The notes below the pieces were generated by a model. The model ran no database searches, had not been told where the DNA came from, and worked only from the letters and a program-made list of their open reading frames with translations. The translations under genes and the position numbers were made by a program. Below, piece after piece: positions 43,695-54,443 of a stretch of 64,000 nucleotides of DNA. The stretch is from Gonocerus acuteangulatus (Eukaryota; Arthropoda; Insecta; Hemiptera; Coreidae). The stretch is from the NCBI GenBank assembly GCA_946811695.1, contig OX328124.1:63005706-63069705 (forward strand), read 5' to 3'. How positions within the stretch are numbered: the first letter of the stretch is position 1; every line of letters begins with the position of its first letter.

Positions 43695-43907
43695 GAATTG
43701 CGCCACGTTGGGTCAACAAAAGGTATAATATTTAAATTTTAAAAAAAAACTCTTTTTCTCAGGGGTCGGGTTCGAGTCCAGTAAAGTAAAACAAAGATAA
43801 TTTTAAATGATAAAAACAAAACAAAAGAAAAAACTCATAGATAAGTTACATCCAGGCAGAGGAATAAACAAACATTACCTGATATAAAGCCAGCGTTGTA
43901 TTAACTG

Positions 43908-43977
<70 letters not shown>

Positions 43978-46900
43978 TTGTCCACATGTCTGTTATGATA
44001 GCGGCCACAATTGTTTCTTCCACAAAACTTTGTTTTTTATTATGCATTCTTATAATAAAACTTGACTCCAGAAAAATATTATTATTATGTCCGAAATATT
44101 GTAATGAACCACAATATACATCAAAGATGCAAAATTGGCCCATAAGAAGATGGAGTTTACTCCACAATAAAAATAAATAAGTGAGTAATAAAAGAAAAAC
44201 TATAGTTCTTTTAAGCCGATTCTTCGAGAATATGGCGTACACTGCCCACCTTGCAGAGGAGTGTGCTTAGTTACTAGTACAATATGTTTTCAAAAAAAAA
44301 AAAAAAAAAAAAATTCAACATAACCTTTACTGTAACAAAAATCCTGACATTTATTGCCTGTATATTTTGTATAAATATTGCAGGATATTAAAAATCATTT
44401 AAATTAAACACCACCACAAAATATAACATATTTACCTTTAAAATTGTATTTTCTGGGTAAGATTTCCATATTTTTCTGGCACGAATATCTAATCCCATGC
44501 CACAGTGATTTTCACTGTTCAATATGTACACTAGAAGCCCATTTCCACAACCAAGGTCAACAAACGTTTGAGGTATCCCATTCCAAAGCACAATCAAGTA
44601 ACTTGCTATAGCTATGTCTTCTATTATAAACTTCTGAGGATCTGTTGATTCAGTCCATATCTGAAATTGGGAACTTTAATTAATTCTTTAAAATATGTAT
44701 GTGTTCTTCAGATGAAATATGATCGAAAAATTAATTTATGTTATTCTAGAAATAATAGATCCCCACAGATCAGAAATCATGACCATTTCATTCAAAAACT
44801 CGTAATAAAAGAATAATAATATGAAAAAGGAGTGACTCCAAACAATGAGAGGAACAACATACCCTTCATGCAATTTAAAATAAGTTAACATTTTTCACAT
44901 TTGTCATCACTCTGGAATAATGTCGGAGAGATTGTAAATTACATGCTCTCCTGGAAAAAAAACTCCAGTATTATCTTATCAATTTGCTAGAAAACATTCA
45001 TAATGTGGGCATGGACTGCATAAAAGCTTTGTGTGTGTGTGTGTATATATATTAATGATCAGTTTTATCTTGGTCGATGAGTTTTGGAACCTAAAACCTT
45101 CATGTCAGCACTTGGCTACATCAGGCCATCACCAAAAGCGAGTTTTCCTCCCTAAATAGACGGAGGAAACACTTCAAATCAACCCTTGGAGAGTTATGAA
45201 AATTCCACCTAAAGGGGACTAAATAGTCTTACTCGAACCTTACATTTAAAAGGCAACCCGCGGGTACCACTGGTTAATATACATTTGAGTTGACACTGAA
45301 ATCAAATAGTACAGCACTAGACTCATGGACTCGATTTTATCTTCTAGTGTTGTGGAAATTGGGGTCCCAGGCTATCCCAAGCCCACTCACACTGTAATGA
45401 GTACAAAAATGGGGCAATCAGGTAGCAGGGGTTTTACACAGTCGGCACTAATTCCACATGAGAGCAGTCCATGCAAGAAACAGATAGCTGCACAGCATAT
45501 GCCTTTTTGGGTGACCTGATGGAGAACACTTATTACATGATATAGGGTCTTATCTATACTCAAATCTCAGGATGTAAAAAGAGGAATGATGAAGTACTTG
45601 GAAGCCTTTAAACAAAACTGACTTTTGGGTCAGGATGAAACACTCAATTTCAAAAATATTCCAACAAGAGAATGAGTCTTCACAGGGCTCTCCACAAATC
45701 TCTTTTCTAGTCGCGATTTATGATATATAATGTCTGGCTCCTTCAAGTCAGAGTGAGTTTTTTTTCCTAATAGCCTTCATTTTCATTTTGCCATGAATGT
45801 ACACTGTGGAGCTACATGAGACAATATACAATCTTTTATTAATGTGTTAACCAACCCTATTTAAAATTTCTTTTCAGAAAAATGCAATACAAGCCATTTC
45901 TATCACAAAATAAAATGTGAATCCAATCCAAACAGCAGTTTTTTGATAATTCAATTTTTGAAAAAGAATAACATTTGATAAATAAAAAATTTTGCAAGAA
46001 GATACAACTCATCTTAGACATGTGATTTCATTTTTAGACATGTATAGGGTGGAAGCTATGTAGAGTTGGTATCCCCCCTCCCCGTGTATTGTCTTGGGGG
46101 CCCATGGGGATATCCACATCTTGATGACCAAAGGAGAGTGATAATAGGCGTGGGCCTGTTTTAGAGGCTATAAAATGCAGGACACAACCCCTTTACCAGA
46201 GGCCTTGGTGGCAAGTTTTAAAAAAATTTGAATGAGATCATGATAATATTGTTGTTTCCATTCCCAAATATGCTCGTTTGTTACATCATATTCTATTACC
46301 TCTAATATTCTATTATAGTATTTGGTCTTCAAATTGTTGTATGTTTTCAGGTAGTGATCAGCAGATATTAAGGCATTTGAAGACAAAGAATTTCTTTGAA
46401 GTTCAGAATTCATCCATCTCACTAATTTGGGAAACAGGTTTAATTTAAGCCAGTTGATTGAATTAATGTCCCGACTTCCAACTGGTAAGAGTAATCTAAT
46501 ATACTTTCCTTCTAATTTGATAATATAGGGCAAAGAAATTGGATAAATATCAAAAGTTCTTTGATCTGGTCTTATGAAAGCAACTAAATTCTGGCTCTTA
46601 TCTGAAACAACATATCAAAAATAATAAAACATTCCTAATTTAATTGAAATTATAATAATAAAGTCATTTTTTTAGACTCAAAAAATAATTTCAAAAATAT
46701 AAATACCTTCGATAATTAATTCTATATTTTCTGTTGAGCATATTCCAGTCTTTGAGAATAAAACTCTAATTCTAACACTATAATTGTAATTATACTGGCA
46801 TTTTCTAATTTCATTGTAGCCTTCAATCCATTTTATAATACTATTTTCTATAGGCAGGTCATAAACATTCACATTCTTTTTAAAATATTCATAACACCTA

Positions 46901-47067
46901 ACTATGCTTTCAGAATTACTCGGCCCAACATCAAATATTTTGGCTGCTCCGATTTTTTTGTTTAAAACATGTGGTTTGTTAACCCATACCTCAACACTTT
47001 CCCAGAATTTACTCGAACAAAAATCACAATCAAGTTTGAAATGTTCTTCCCAATTATATAATTCCAT
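38780..47067 (-). CDS. TRMT44: tRNA (uracil-2'-O)-methyltransferase, TRMT44
   Basis: TRMT44 is the orthologue of yeast Trm44 and methylates the ribose of U44 in tRNA-Ser using S-adenosylmethionine. Four exons: 47067-46707, 46601-about 46189, 44660-44436 and 39580-38780. They total 1800 nt and encode 599 residues in one frame, shorter than the roughly 750 residues of the human protein. Motifs: [13 protein letters not shown], the SAM-binding loop (about 291-303); [15 protein letters not shown] (354-368), nearly identical across the family; [14 protein letters not shown] [19 protein letters not shown]; and a C-terminal CCCH zinc finger (Cys 568, 576, 593 and His 597). The start is the first ATG after an in-frame stop. 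The exon 2 donor is uncertain. Repeats fill the last intron. Confidence 0.9.
39581..40619. other. TRMT44 intron 3, part before the LTR
   Basis: AT-rich. It contains two copies of a phrase tatatcag(ac/tt)cgg (40159-40171 and 40248-40258) around a degenerate inverted repeat. The (CA)n-(TA)n tract at 40577-40619 holds the LTR insertion point. Confidence 0.4.
40620..41826 (+). mobile_element. Solo LTR of the 526-6561 family
   Basis: It is the inverted homologue of the LTRs at 526-1691 and 5397-6561, starting TGTAATGATCTAAAAGG and ending AACACCACA, visibly more diverged. The flanks are atat on both sides (40616-40619 and 41827-41830). No internal region follows, so it is a solo LTR left by recombination, opposite in orientation to TRMT44. 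Confidence 0.85.
41942..42600 (+). repeat. Repeat family D, LTR-like
   Basis: It shares 1-180 at high identity and contains two tandem copies of a unit of about 54 bp (42014-42121) around gttcagtctgtgaaaaggtg. Its right part (42384-42596) recurs inverted at 43691-43907. The segment ends with ttgacccaacgtggcgcaat, which resembles a primer-binding-site region, suggesting an LTR element end. Confidence 0.6.
42689..42865. repeat. Long imperfect hairpin of Penelope-tail sequence
   Basis: The arms are inverted copies over about 80 bp (ggattcctctcc / ggagaggaatcc; gtcttactcctcctttc / gaaaggaggagtaagac; catctttctccag / ctggagaaagatg). The arm sequence resembles the Penelope tails at 256-466. Confidence 0.8.
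42888..43550. mobile_element. LTR-like element, ends TGTAATGAT / ATCATTACA
   Basis: It begins TGTAATGATT and ends TATCATTACA, with atatat on both sides. The terminal nine bases are the same as the outer end of the 526-6561 LTRs, but the body is different. It could be a solo LTR of a related family or a short TIR element. No ORF. Confidence 0.5.
43551..43690. repeat. Interrupted (TA)n microsatellite
   Basis: About 65 TA units interrupted by ccatattta and ccata. This is the longest array in the window. Confidence 0.96.
43691..43907 (-). repeat. Repeat family D end, inverted copy
   Basis: Reverse complement of 42384-42596 with only a few differences. Together the two form a large inverted pair 1.1 kb apart. 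Confidence 0.85.
43908..43957. repeat. (TA)n microsatellite with (GT)n
   Basis: About 24 TA units followed by about 10 GT units. Confidence 0.96.
43958..44435. other. TRMT44 intron 3, part next to exon 3
   Basis: AT-rich with a 24-base A run (44289-44312). The minus ORF running through it is intron translation into a microsatellite. Confidence 0.4.
44436..44660 (-). CDS. TRMT44: TRMT44 exon 3
   Basis: 225 nt, residues 259-333. It encodes [35 protein letters not shown] and [20 protein letters not shown]. Acceptor aatttcag, donor gtaaat, phase 0 at both ends. Confidence 0.93.
44661..46188. other. TRMT44 intron 2, no feature recognised
   Basis: AT-rich at both ends, with a more balanced middle (45040-46140) containing no ORF with known similarity. 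A short (GT)n-(TA)n tract lies at 45031-45050. Confidence 0.4.
46189..46601 (-). CDS. TRMT44: TRMT44 exon 2 (donor uncertain)
   Basis: It encodes [38 protein letters not shown] and [18 protein letters not shown]. Acceptor tgtttcag. The downstream boundary is inferred: only weak donors (gttgtg at 46188 or gtgtcc at 46185) keep the frame with exon 3, and about ten residues before them do not look conserved. Confidence 0.7.
46707..47067 (-). CDS. TRMT44: TRMT44 exon 1
   Basis: 361 nt, residues 1-120 plus one base. It begins [20 protein letters not shown] and includes [20 protein letters not shown], a family-typical N-terminal pattern. Donor gtattt. Confidence 0.88.
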
Positions 47068-48109
47068 CTATTAAAAACAAAAAAAAATGTTGATTTTTTT
47101 TTTAAAGAAATAATATTACTGCTTTATTCATAAAATACAGGATTTTTTATTTTAAGCTTCCCTTAAAAGTAAATAAGTACAACAAAAATTGGATAACTGG
47201 CGTTTCTTCCGATAAAAATCATTTGTTAATAATTGAATGCATATAAATTCAAATGCTCCAGTAGGTTTCAAAGTTGCAACTAAAAGGTTATATTTACAGA
47301 ATAAAATTTACCAAAGAGACCGAAATAAATATTCCAAAGAGGTTTCGAAGAAATACATTTGTTTTACTCATAGCAGGGTGAAGTTATCTAGAGAATCGTT
47401 AACATAGGATTCTTATTTTAAGAAAAAGTGTAAGTCCAAATTGTACATACATATTAAATTTAGTCCAACCTGATTTTTCCTCTGCTATACGTCTACTTAA
47501 TATTTACTCATAAAAAATAATTAAAAAATTGCAATATATGTATTTACAGCCTCGGCGCTAATGACCCAGAACGCAATAAAAAAAATATACAGGCTCTATC
47601 GCAAGTTAATGACAATACTCCAGGGGGTGAAACTAGGCAAAAAATGTAGTTCAACACTACTAACCACACATTTCTATCTCACTCCGGTCCAGACATATGT
47701 CGTTCTAAAGGTTCTTTAGAAAATACCGTGTTTTGTGTTGTAGGATTAGGATTTGTTTTGACAAGGGCGATAAACAGTATAGTCCTTACACCCTTTGTTT
47801 GTGTTCTATATATCAGTGGGATTAAAAATAATTAGCTTAATTCAAAAAAGATTGGTTGTAAATGAAGGGTACTCAATCCTTTACTTCGCTCTTTCTATAA
47901 TAGTACGGCTGATTACAGTGATTCCTTATAGTTATTAAGTTGTATCTAGCCTAGGCATACCTATATTACATATCTATACACACTAATATACATATATATT
48001 TAGTCTATTTACAATTTTTTTTTTTTTCTTTTTTTAAATGCGTCCGTTTATCGCTTGCTTTCATAAGTAGTAGATATTTACATTATTTCTCTTTACTTCT
48101 TTGCATTTT

Positions 48110-48111
<2 letters not shown>
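47068..48111. other. Upstream of TRMT44, with a SINE A scrap
   Basis: Promoter and 5' UTR sequence should lie near 47068-47400. A SINE A 3' fragment (cggcgctaatgacccaga, 47551-47568) with an A-rich tail is present on the plus strand. No gene. Confidence 0.45.
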
Positions 48112-48167
<56 letters not shown>

Positions 48168-48390
48168 ACTTGTACCATATATAATATAACAATGGTACAA
48201 CAAACTATATACAATATAAACACTATACAATATAAATAACATAACAACATCCTTATATATTTACAGACTATTTACAACATGCAATTTATAAAGTATATTT
48301 ACGATCTATTTACAATATTCATTTATAAGTTTTATGGACTACTCCATTAGCTTGTTTTGGGAGTTCCTATTTTTAAGAAACTTGGGGGTT

Positions 48391-49797
48391 TTAGATTATT
48401 GAAATAAGTTGTGTTTCTCTAAGTAACTCTAGAATCTTGTCTGCTGTGTCTATTGAGTCTCTTAGAGCTGTGTCCTTGTTACGGGGGATTCCATACTTTA
48501 GGAATATTTGATGTAACGCGGTACATTCCTCTAGTATATGGTGAACTGTTAGTGGCGCTCGGCAGGTTTCACAGCTGGGCTGGGGGTCTTTAGTTATTAG
48601 GTATGCATGCGTTAGATTGGTGTGGCCTATTCGCATCCTCGTTAAGACCACTTCTTCTCTCCTGTTACCTCTCACTGAGCTTCTCCATGGCTTTGTAGTT
48701 GGTTTAATTCCTCTTAATTTGTTGGTCAGAGGGATTTCTTCCCACATTGATTCCCATTTATTCTTAACTCTGGATTTTAGCCAACTTTTTATATCACTTG
48801 GTTCATATATTTGAAGCTCGGGGCTATTCATCTGGGCTGCTTCCTTGGCTGCTTTATCTGCCATTTCATTTCCTGGTATACCTGAATGACCTGGGGTCCA
48901 AAGGAATTGTACTGTTTTATTAAGGTTCTTTAGGATTTCCAGATAATTTTGGATTTTGTTGAGTGTAGGTCCTGTTTTATTGTAGCTTACTATACTCTGG
49001 AGGGCAGACATGGAATCAGAACATAATAGTATATGTGAGTTAGTGATGTTTATAGATAAATAAAGGGCTGTGGCTATTGCTAGGAGTTCTGCGGTGTATA
49101 TTGATATATAAGGTGGTAATTTATATTTTTTGGCTAACCCATTATGGATAACTGCAAATCCAACATTTCCTTCCTGCTTGGATCCATCTGTATACAGAGC
49201 TTCATAGTTTTGATATTGTTGCAATATATCATTTAATTTGAATTTATGTTGTCCTGGTTGCACCTTCTTGAAGCTTAGGTCTATTTTCGGAGGGTGGTAT
49301 TTCCATGAAGGTGGCCTTGATATTTGTTGGTTTGCTTCAACAGGGATGTCATGGATTTCACTAATCACTACTTTATGCCTGATTCCTATTGGAGCTGTTT
49401 TTCTGGGATTTGCTTCATAGATTCTAAGATGGCGTGGATAAAATATATGGTTGTAGGCTGGGTTGGTTTGTTGGAGTTTGATTTTGACTATGTAGTTGTT
49501 TATTAGTTCCTGCCTACGAAACAGAAGAGGTGGTATGGAGGCTTCCGCACATAGGCTTACTATAGGACTGGTCCTGAATGCCCCTGTTGCAAGTCTGATC
49601 CCAGTGTGGTGGATACTATCTAAGAGTAGGAGGCGACTTCCACTTGCAGAAGAATACACTACACTGCCGTAGTCGATCTTAGAGCGAATAAGGCTAGTGT
49701 AGACCATAAGCATTGATTTACGATCAGCCCCCCAGGAAGTCCTGGCAAGCACTTTCATGATCCTCAGTCGCTTAGAGCATTCCTCTCGTAGGTACAT
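48391..49797 (-). pseudogene. LINE ORF2, end of RT and RNase H
   Basis: 468 residues in one frame. The N-terminal third (MYLREECSKRLRIMKVL onward) is the RT thumb region. An RNase H domain follows with YTDGSKQEGNVGFAVI (first Asp), YTAELLAIATAL (Glu), LLCSDSMSALQS (second Asp) and TPGHSGIPGNEMADKAAKEA (last Asp). All four catalytic acids are present. The C-terminus has a CETCRAPLTVHHILEEC cluster typical of LINE ends. The frame is entered from the upstream frame by a one-base shift at about 49815, in agaaaattac. Confidence 0.87.
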
Positions 49798-50696
49798 GAT
49801 GTGTTTTTGCCATGTAATTTTCTATCTAGGACAAAGCCTAGGAATTTAGTGCTTTCGCAGAACGACAAAGTTTGCCCATATAAGGTCAGCTGAGGAATTT
49901 GAGTTTGGTTCCTCTTACGTGAGAATAGTATACCTCTGGTCTTTTCCGTTGAAAAACGGAGATTTTTATTCGCAGACCAGGTTTCCAAATCATTTAGCAC
50001 TTTTTGGAGAGTTCTGCGCATCCATGCATGGTTTTGGAACCTTAGCAGAATCGCCAGGTCATCCACGTAGAGGAATGCTTTAATCGACCCAGGCATGATA
50101 TTGGCTACTGAGTTTATTGCAATAGCAAATAAAGTACAACTCAGAACACTTCCTTGGGGGATGCCGTATGCTATTTCTTTGCAACTAGAGGTCGTATCTC
50201 CTACTCTTACTTGAATATATCTTCTGTGTAAGAAGCTCTTTATAAAGCTAGGAAGAGCGACCCTGAAGCCCCAAGCATGCAATGTTTCTAATATTGTTTT
50301 CCGGTCAACAGTATCGTAGGCCTTTTCCAAGTCAAAAAATACACCCACTGCTTCTTTCTGTTCCACATATGTGTTGAGGATTTCTGCTTCTAACGTCACT
50401 AGTTGGTCTATTGTCGACCTGCCTTTCCGAAAGCCACATTGGATGGAAGATAGTAGGTTAAATTTTTCTATTACCCATGTCAATCGTCTGTTGACCATCT
50501 TTTCCATGAGTTTTGATAAGCAGCTTGTGAGTGAAATCGGACGGTAACTGCTAGGACTTAATTTATCTTTTCCAGGTTTTAATACAGGAATGACAATAGA
50601 TTCACGCCATGCATTTGGGTAATTAGAGGTTTCCCATATTTTATTGAATACATTTAGCAGGTAATGTTTTACGGAAGGTGGAAAGTTTTTAATCAT
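49764..50696 (-). pseudogene. LINE ORF2, reverse transcriptase core
   Basis: 310 residues holding RT motifs in order: NAWRESIVIPVLKPGKD, SYRPISLTSCLSKLMEKMV, QCGFRKGRSTIDQL, FFDLEKAYDTV (motif A Asp), GIPQGSVLSCTLFAIAIN and FLYVDDLAILL (motif C, about 50060). The catalytic residues are intact. The frame is broken at both ends by single-base shifts. Confidence 0.9.
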
Positions 50697-50725
50697 TTCA
50701 TTATGGATTTCATCTTTTCCAGGTG

Positions 50726-51088
50726 TTAAGATTTCAATTCTCCTATTGCTACTTGCAGCTCCCAGAAGGTGAATGGGCAGTTGTAATCGTAAGGAATTAG
50801 AGGATCTTGAGGTGAAGTGTCCGTAAAATCTACTTGATGTTGGGGGTGATTGTCATGGTTTAAATTGGGAGAATTTTGAGAGTTTGAGATGGCTGTAAAG
50901 TAGTTTACTAGAGCTTCAGATGTTTCATGAGGATTATAGGTTATTTCATTTTGAATTTTAAGGATTGGAACTTCATTGTTATATTGACCTGCTATGCTCC
51001 GAACATTTTGCCACACTTTTTTTATGGGGGTGTTGATGGATATTGTGCTTATGTAGTCTGCCCAGGAGCTTCTTTTTTTATTTTTCAC
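50726..51088 (-). pseudogene. LINE ORF2, EN-RT linker
   Basis: 120 residues beginning KNKKRSSWADYISTI, with LDFTDTSPQD-like acidic loops. This is the usual spacer before RT. It joins the endonuclease frame through a one-base shift at about 51155 (in aaaaaattt) and the RT frame through a shift at about 50725 (gaaatcttaacacc). Confidence 0.8.
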
Positions 51089-51126
51089 TAGATTTCTGAC
51101 AATTGACTTCTGCTTTTTGTAATTTA

Positions 51127-52071
51127 TTAGGTTATCTTTTGTTGGGCTTTTCTGAAATTTTTTGAGACTTTATTTTTTAGTGTAATGGACTTCCGACATT
51201 CCTCGTCAAACCATGGAGTATGGTTTACTTTCGGAAGTCCTTTGGTTTTTTTAATTGTCTGTAGAGCTGTTGTAATAATATTGTGGATGAAACTGTCAAT
51301 TATCTCATCTATATTTCCGGTGAGCTGTTTTGTGTATTTGTTGAGTGTTTCTGTGAAGTCTTCCCAATTGGCTGATTCAATGATCCATTTTGGATGTCGG
51401 TTTATCTTGGGTAAATCAGAATTAAAATTTACAAGTATTGGAAAGTGATCGCTCCCATATTGTTCGCCACAGACACTCCAGGTTAATTGTGTAACAAGGT
51501 TTGGTGAGATGAAAGCTAGATCTAAGGCAGATGTTGTTCCTGATCTTGGACAGAGGTATGTTGGTTCTCCTGTATTCAGTACGAGTGAGTCTGTTGTATC
51601 TATGATTCTTCTGATGATGTTTCCCCTAGTGTTTGGTGTTGCTGTACTCCAGGACTGATGTGACCCATTCAAATCCCCGACTACTATATATGGTGTGGGA
51701 AGTCTGGTCATTAGTTGCAATAAGGCTGTTTCATTTATTCGTTCAGTTGGAGGTAAATAAATGTTACAGATGGTAACGTCAAAACGCAATTTGACCCTTA
51801 TGATGAGTGCTTGAAGTGGGGATTGTATGTCCAGTTCTTCGGCAAATAGACCGCTTCGAACTGCAATGGCAACTCCCCCGTGGGGTCGCTCATTTTCCCT
51901 AAGTTCTATTTCTTTCCTGTAGATGGAGTAATTTTTTATATTTACGTTAATGTTGGAAGTAAGTTTTGTTTCTTGCAGGCACAATATAGCAGGGTTGGAA
52001 TCTTTTAAGAGAATCTGCAGCTCCTCAAATTGGGTACGAAGGCCATTTAGGTTCCAGCTAATTATAGACAT
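51127..52071 (-). pseudogene. LINE ORF2, endonuclease domain
   Basis: 314 residues from the ORF2 ATG. APE-type endonuclease motifs: SIISWNLNGLRTQ (catalytic Asn), LCLQETKL (Glu), VVGDLNGSHQSW (Asp and Asn), LDLAFISPNL and YGSDHFPI (Asp-His pair). All signature residues are present. The ORF starts 13 bases inside the end of the preceding open frame. Confidence 0.9.
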
Positions 52072-52519
52072 GGCAATATGAATGTGGGGGTAGTCCTATT
52101 TTACTGAATATACTATTTACAAGTAGGAGACGTGCTATAATTATTTTGATTTTATTATTATAAAATAATGATTTATATATATTTAGATATATGTACATTA
52201 GCTTAGCTGTTGTTAGCTGTAGGGATTCAATTATATTTACAAATACTAGGTATGGGATTTTAGGCATATATGAATATTGAGCGAAGAAAAAGGTTTGAGT
52301 ACCCTTCAAATAATCTATTAGTGTTATTGATATAGTAATATATTTTGAAAATTCATTTTTATTTATTGTAGTTTTTCTTTTTATAAAATAACTTTTTTCC
52401 CTGATAATTGGATTTGGTGGTGTGTGTGGATGGGTGTTTGAGTGAAGAAGTGGTTTACTGTTATGATAGTATGTCATTATGTGGGTGTTTATTTTCATAT
52501 AATGCATAGGGTTTTCAGG

Positions 52520-53849
52520 TTTCCATGTCTTCACCACTTTTTTTGGAATTTTGTTTTTGTTTCCGCCTAGGAGGAGGCGGGGTTTTAAAGTCCTCACTAT
52601 TTTGTACCCCACCCTGTGACTGGGGTACATTAGTGTTTTCACGTCGATCCCGGGAGCGAGGAGAGACGGACCGCTCACGGGGAGGTAGAGGGAGAGAGGG
52701 TGTTGGCTATGCCTGGGAGAGAGAGAGAGAGGGTGGGAGTGGAGAGAGAGAGTGAGAGAGAGGGAGGGAGTGGAGAGAGAGTGAGAGAGAGGGAGTGAGT
52801 GGAGAGAGAGTGGGAGTGAGTGGAGAGGGATGGAGTGTGGAGTGGGAGGGAGCGAGTGGAGGGGATGAGTTACAGCCAGTCTGTGACGAAGCCGCAGCCT
52901 TGCCTCTGGCTACTAGAATCTTCGGAACATAGCTACAGAAATACAGTCATCTGTCTGAATACCTATTTCCTTAACTTCCTTTCGTACATTCCTAGCTACT
53001 TCTGAATAACTTTTATTAATTGGTTGGCTTTCTTTATATTTCCTTCTAGCTACACTATAAGGTACTTTTTCTTTGAACTGGATTGTTTTAATTTCCTTTT
53101 CTTCTATTAACTTGGGGCATTTAATATCTAAGCTTGGGTGGTGGTTCCCACAATTTACACAGTTTGGGACAATTGTTTCACACGGAGTACCGCTATGTAA
53201 TGTTTTGGAACAGAAATTACATATTGGTTCTTTAACACATTTATCTGCAAAATGACCAAGTTTAAGACAAGTCCTGCAGCGGATTGGGTTAGGGATATAC
53301 ATTTTAACTCTTAATTTTTGGTATCTACATTAATGGTTTCTGGGAGGGTCGGCACTGAAAATGTAAGAACGTACAAATGTGTGTGTTTTTCTATTCCTGA
53401 CCTCCTAGTAATTATTCTTTTAATTTCCATCACATTAAAGCATTTCAATTCCTCCAATATTTCAGTCGGATCGATTCCTTCCAAGTCTGGACAAAATATG
53501 ACGCCTTTTGTTATATTTAACTTCTCATGCGCGCTCACTTTTACTTTTATTGTTGGTCCAAAATTATTTAATTTTAACAATTTATCTGATTGCTCTTTTG
53601 AGGTTGTTTCAACCAAAATTGTCCCATTTCTTAACTTTTTTACATTTTTAGGCTCCCCGCAAAGGTTATTTATCGTTTTAGATAGTAAAAAAGGCGATAA
53701 TTTTGTAAGATCACCTTCCTCATCCCTTTTAATAATTAAAAATTTATTTTTATTTTGTGAAACCTCTGCTAAGGTATTTTTGTAATTATCCAGATCATCT
53801 GCGTAAATCTTTTTGTTTTTGGGGAGCGTATGTCGGGGGGTTTATTCAT
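52520..53849 (-). pseudogene. LINE ORF1, Gag-like with zinc knuckles, frameshifted
   Basis: Reading from ATG at 53849, the frame changes at about 53830 (in a ccccaaaaacaaaaa run) and again at about 53320, giving an RRM-like N-terminal half (NKNKFLIIKRDEEGD, VIFCPDLEGIDPTEILEEL). Three zinc knuckles follow: CRTCLKLGHFADKC, CNFCSKTLHSGTPC and CVNCGNHHPSLDIKC. The C-terminal part (VSPRSRDRRENTN to SKKSGEDMET) is Arg/Ser/Pro-rich and stops at about 52520. Between lies a purine-rich tandem repeat. This is typical of I-clade ORF1. Confidence 0.8.
52715..52862. repeat. Purine-rich minisatellite inside LINE ORF1
   Basis: Repeated gagagagagtgagagagaggg and gggagtggagagagagtg units on the plus strand. 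On the coding (minus) strand they are pure pyrimidine and would give Ser/Leu/Pro-rich low-complexity sequence, interrupting ORF1 between the knuckles and the C-terminus. Confidence 0.8.
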
Positions 53850-54181
53850 TATGAAGGTTTTTATTAGTATTTGATTCTAAGCCCTTGAAACTAAAGTATA
53901 AAGAAAGTGAACAATAAATAATATTGGGGTTTTAAAAATAAAATAGAATGAAAAACAGAAACAGAAAAAAATTTTCCACTTATCTGGCCGGACAAATAGG
54001 CCTTTGTCCGGTTAATCCTGTAAAATTCCAGGAGTGATACACCTTCCTGTTCCTACAGCCTCCTGGAAGCATGTGAGCTCCAGGGCCTATAGGTGTCTTC
54101 TTCGTATCAATTATACAGTACTTAGCAAGAATGTCTACTAAATGAGAATTTTAACACTAATAATAACACTAATTCACTGTT

Positions 54182-54358
54182 TTAGGGGTCTCCCGTGGTC
54201 TAATGGCTAGCGCCTTGGATTCATAAGCGGGAGATGGTGGGTTCGATTCCCAACCTCCGGCAGGAATTTTATCATCCCACGGCTCGCTGGTAAAATTCCT
54301 CGCTGCACCCTGGATGTCGGCGCTAATGACCTAGATGTAGATGCGCCGTAAAAAAAAG

Positions 54359-54430
<72 letters not shown>
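54182..54430 (+). mobile_element. SINE family A, full length
   Basis: The tRNA-like head ggtctcccgtggtctaatgg contains box A. Box B (gggttcgattccc), the family body ending tggatgtcggcgctaatgac and a poly(A) of more than 70 bases follow. The 13-bp target duplication ctaattcactgtt lies at 54169-54181 and 54431-54443. Confidence 0.92.
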
Positions 54431-54432
<2 letters not shown>

Positions 54433-54443
54433 AATTCACTGTT

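Larger units (their letters stand above)
48112..54110 (-). mobile_element. I-type non-LTR retrotransposon, nearly complete
   Basis: A LINE with two coding regions. ORF1 has zinc knuckles. ORF2 has an apurinic-type endonuclease, reverse transcriptase and RNase H. It ends at a poly(A) tail seen as a 51-base T run (48112-48162). ORF1 followed by EN-RT-RNase H in one ORF2 is the layout of the I superfamily; a poly(A) tail is found in several of its clades. The 5' end is estimated, because no target duplication was found. It is inserted between TRMT44 and the IQCD-like gene. Confidence 0.87.

Noticed and set aside
52058..52678. A 206-residue minus-strand ORF as a separate gene
   Set aside because: It overlaps the end of LINE ORF1 in the wrong frame, runs through the ORF1-ORF2 spacer, and has no recognisable domain.
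53318..53785. A 155-residue plus-strand ORF
   Set aside because: It is antisense to LINE ORF1, whose minus-strand frames match the I-type Gag pattern.
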